Part shown: positions 62,653 to 64,000 of the stretch, piece by piece
Numbering within the stretch: the first letter of the stretch is position 1
Layout: the number at the start of each line of letters is the position of its first letter
NCBI GenBank assembly: GCA_006438735.1
Contig: RCZF01000001.1
Location: 124,001-188,000 of the forward strand
Length of the DNA: 64,000 nucleotides
Reading direction: 5' to 3'
Source: Sphingomonas koreensis
GTDB lineage: Bacteria > Pseudomonadota > Alphaproteobacteria > Sphingomonadales > Sphingomonadaceae
Made by a program: the position numbers and the translations under genes
The notes under the pieces: model-generated
The model's input: only the letters and a program-made list of their open reading frames with translations
The model's database searches: none
What the model was told of the DNA's origin: nothing

Positions 62653-63006
62653 CTACTCGCTCGGTGGCTCGGCGACGTGCCAGAGCACGCCAGAGGGATC
62701 GACCAGGAAGCCAACGCGGATGCCCCAGGGCTGCATCGCCGGCGCGGTGGGCGACGCGATGCCGAAGCGATCGACGAGATCGAAGGTGCGCGCCCACCAG
62801 TCGTCGAGATCGCGCACGAACAGCTGGTTCATGCAATTATCGGCGAACGCGGCGACGTAACAATTCTGGAGCAACAAGCCGGCACCCTCGAAATCGAGGA
62901 TCGCGACGGTGTCGTCCTGATAATCGATCGTGAAGCCGAGCGCCTGATAGAAGTCGATCGAGCGGGCGAAATCCTTCGCCGGCACGAACGGGCGGATCAG
63001 CGCCAC
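62653..63006 (-). CDS. VOC (glyoxalase/bleomycin resistance-like) protein
   Basis: This 117-residue protein is read from GTG 63006, directly after the pyrF stop. KDFARSIDFYQALGFTIDYQDDTVAILDFEGAGLLLQN and RVGFLVDPSGVLWHVAE form the beta-alpha-beta-beta-beta modules of the VOC superfamily. The usual metal Glu/His positions are only partly kept, so function is open. It lies between pyrF and trpF in the same direction. Confidence 0.85.
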   Translation of the reverse strand: MALIRPFVPAKDFARSIDFYQALGFTIDYQDDTVAILDFEGAGLLLQNCYVAAFADNCMNQLFVRDLDDWWARTFDLVDRFGIASPTAPAMQPWGIRVGFLVDPSGVLWHVAEPPSE

Positions 63007-63681
63007 CTACAACGTCGCCTCGATCGCGCGCGCGGCCTGATCGGGGTTTTCGGCCTGGGTGATCGGGCGGCCGACGACGATGATCGAAGCACCCGAATCG
63101 ATCGCCTCGCGCGGCGTAACCACGCGCTTCTGATCGGCCACGCTGCCATTGGCGGGGCGCACGCCGGGCACCACGAAGAACCCCTTGGGCCAGGCCTTCT
63201 TTGCCGCAGCGACCTCTGCGCCCGAGCAGACCAGCCCGTCGACGCCCGCCGCCATCGCCAGTTCGGTTAGGTGGAGCACCTGCGCATGCGGATCGCGATC
63301 CACGCCGATCGAGCGGAGATCGGCGCCATCGAGGCTGGTGAGCGTCGTCACCGCGACGACCTTGGTGCCGGTCGGCGCGGCGGCCTTGGCGTCCTCGAGC
63401 ATCGCGCGGCCGCCCGCGGCGTGGACCGTCAGGATCGCGGGATCGAGCGGGCGCAGCGCCTGGATCGCCTTGGCAACGGTGTTGGGAATATCGTGCAGCT
63501 TCAAGTCGAGAAAGATCGGCAGGCCGAGCTCGGCCATTTCGTGGACGCCGGCGCGGCCGTTGGCCATGAAGAATTCGAGCCCGAGCTTGATCCCGCCGAC
63601 ATGATTGCGCACGCGCAGCGCGATGTCCCTCGCCTTGTCGAGCGAGGGCGTATCGAGCGCGATGAAGATTCGCGTCGTCAT
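63007..63681 (-). CDS. pyrF: Orotidine 5'-phosphate decarboxylase
   Basis: This 224-residue protein starts MTTRIFIALDTPSLDKARDI. The active-site set is FLDLKLHDIPNTVAKA (Asp-Lys-Asp), with VVPGVRP and GASIIVVGRPITQAENP for phosphate binding. It makes UMP in pyrimidine synthesis. It overlaps the lapA stop by 4 bases. Confidence 0.95.
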   Translation of the reverse strand: MTTRIFIALDTPSLDKARDIALRVRNHVGGIKLGLEFFMANGRAGVHEMAELGLPIFLDLKLHDIPNTVAKAIQALRPLDPAILTVHAAGGRAMLEDAKAAAPTGTKVVAVTTLTSLDGADLRSIGVDRDPHAQVLHLTELAMAAGVDGLVCSGAEVAAAKKAWPKGFFVVPGVRPANGSVADQKRVVTPREAIDSGASIIVVGRPITQAENPDQAARAIEATL

Positions 63682-64000
63682 GCCGATCCGGGCGGCATCG
63701 CCGGCGCGTCCTCGACGACCGGGGCGATCGGCGGCGCGCTCGCCAGTGCGGCGGCGCGCAGATCGGTGATCGTCCGCTCCGAATTGACCAGCCGCGAGCG
63801 CAGCCGCCAGCGCACCGCATGGTGATAGAGCAGCGTCGGCACGAGCCCGACCAGGAACATGATCAGCAGCAGCAGCGGCAGATTGACGTCCGCGATCAGC
63901 CCACCCCACAGCTTGATCGGCACCGTCGTCCAATTGGCCGCGGCGAACACGACGATCAGCACCGCAAGCAGGAACCAGAACAGGCCCTTCAGGAATTGCA
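63678..64000 (-). CDS. lapA: LapA/DUF1049 membrane protein, start cut by the window edge
   Basis: The frame reads QFLKGLFWFLLAVLIVVFAA then NWTTVPIKLWGGLIADVNLP and continues as a second helix (LLLLIMFLVGLVPTLLYHHA). Only the A of the probable ATG lies beyond position 64000. Two membrane helices followed by a charged cytoplasmic tail match LapA (lipopolysaccharide assembly protein A/DUF1049), the usual neighbour of pyrF in sphingomonads. Confidence 0.85.
   Translation of the reverse strand, partial: QFLKGLFWFLLAVLIVVFAAANWTTVPIKLWGGLIADVNLPLLLLIMFLVGLVPTLLYHHAVRWRLRSRLVNSERTITDLRAAALASAPPIAPVVEDAPAMPPGSA

Overview
The window is chromosomal DNA of an alphaproteobacterium, most likely a Sphingomonas or close relative in the Sphingomonadales. 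The evidence is the strong G+C richness, the tight operons with 4-base start/stop overlaps, and a gene content typical of that order: NDUFA12-like protein, UPF0262, DUF2155, a GH68 sucrose enzyme with TonB-dependent receptor, short ModC, and a lapA-pyrF-trpFBA-accD-folC string. No tool was run. Family names come from reading the proteins, and domain limits are approximate.

Layout. 1-11.8 kb holds core genes: nusG (cut by the edge), secE, tRNA-Trp, a membrane GGDEF/EAL protein, a fatty acyl-AMP ligase, recX, a double cold-shock protein, DUF192, a hydrolase, NDUFA12-like, DUF2155, aat, and a cdd-GH25-UPF0262 operon. 11.9-15.5 kb holds dnaB, a 2-hydroxyacid dehydrogenase and two small envelope proteins. 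15.6-21.8 kb is a sucrose or fructoside locus: LacI-type repressor, MFS importer, two identical palindromic operators, TonB-dependent receptor and GH68 enzyme.

21,804-36,635 is a genomic island of about 14.8 kb. It lies at the 3' end of tRNA-Pro(CGG) and is bounded by a 19-bp direct repeat. It carries a truncated tyrosine integrase next to the tRNA, an out-of-frame junction into a DNA methyltransferase with a GIY-YIG-like tail, a MobA/MobL-type relaxase, a TIR-DUF3298 protein, a DUF2971 protein, an unrecognised three-gene operon and several gene fragments. It looks like a decayed integrative and mobilizable element with defence-type cargo.

36.6-58.2 kb returns to core genes: ferredoxin-NADP reductase, pnuC and a nadR-like kinase, a CsgG-like protein, lepA, a globin/DUF3034/cupredoxin/GGDEF-EAL cluster, phasin, porin, modABC, rsmD, an RluB-type synthase, a response regulator, DUF1223, a Rieske oxygenase, an AmpG-like permease, DUF6628 and folC. 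58.2-64 kb is the folC-accD-trpA-trpB-trpF-VOC-pyrF-lapA string on the minus strand. Two small cassettes, each a DUF559 endonuclease gene between 38-44-bp inverted repeats, sit between its genes (accD/folC and trpB/trpA). They keep the string co-directional, and at trpA even translationally coupled. I consider these paired cassettes the most unusual structure in the window.
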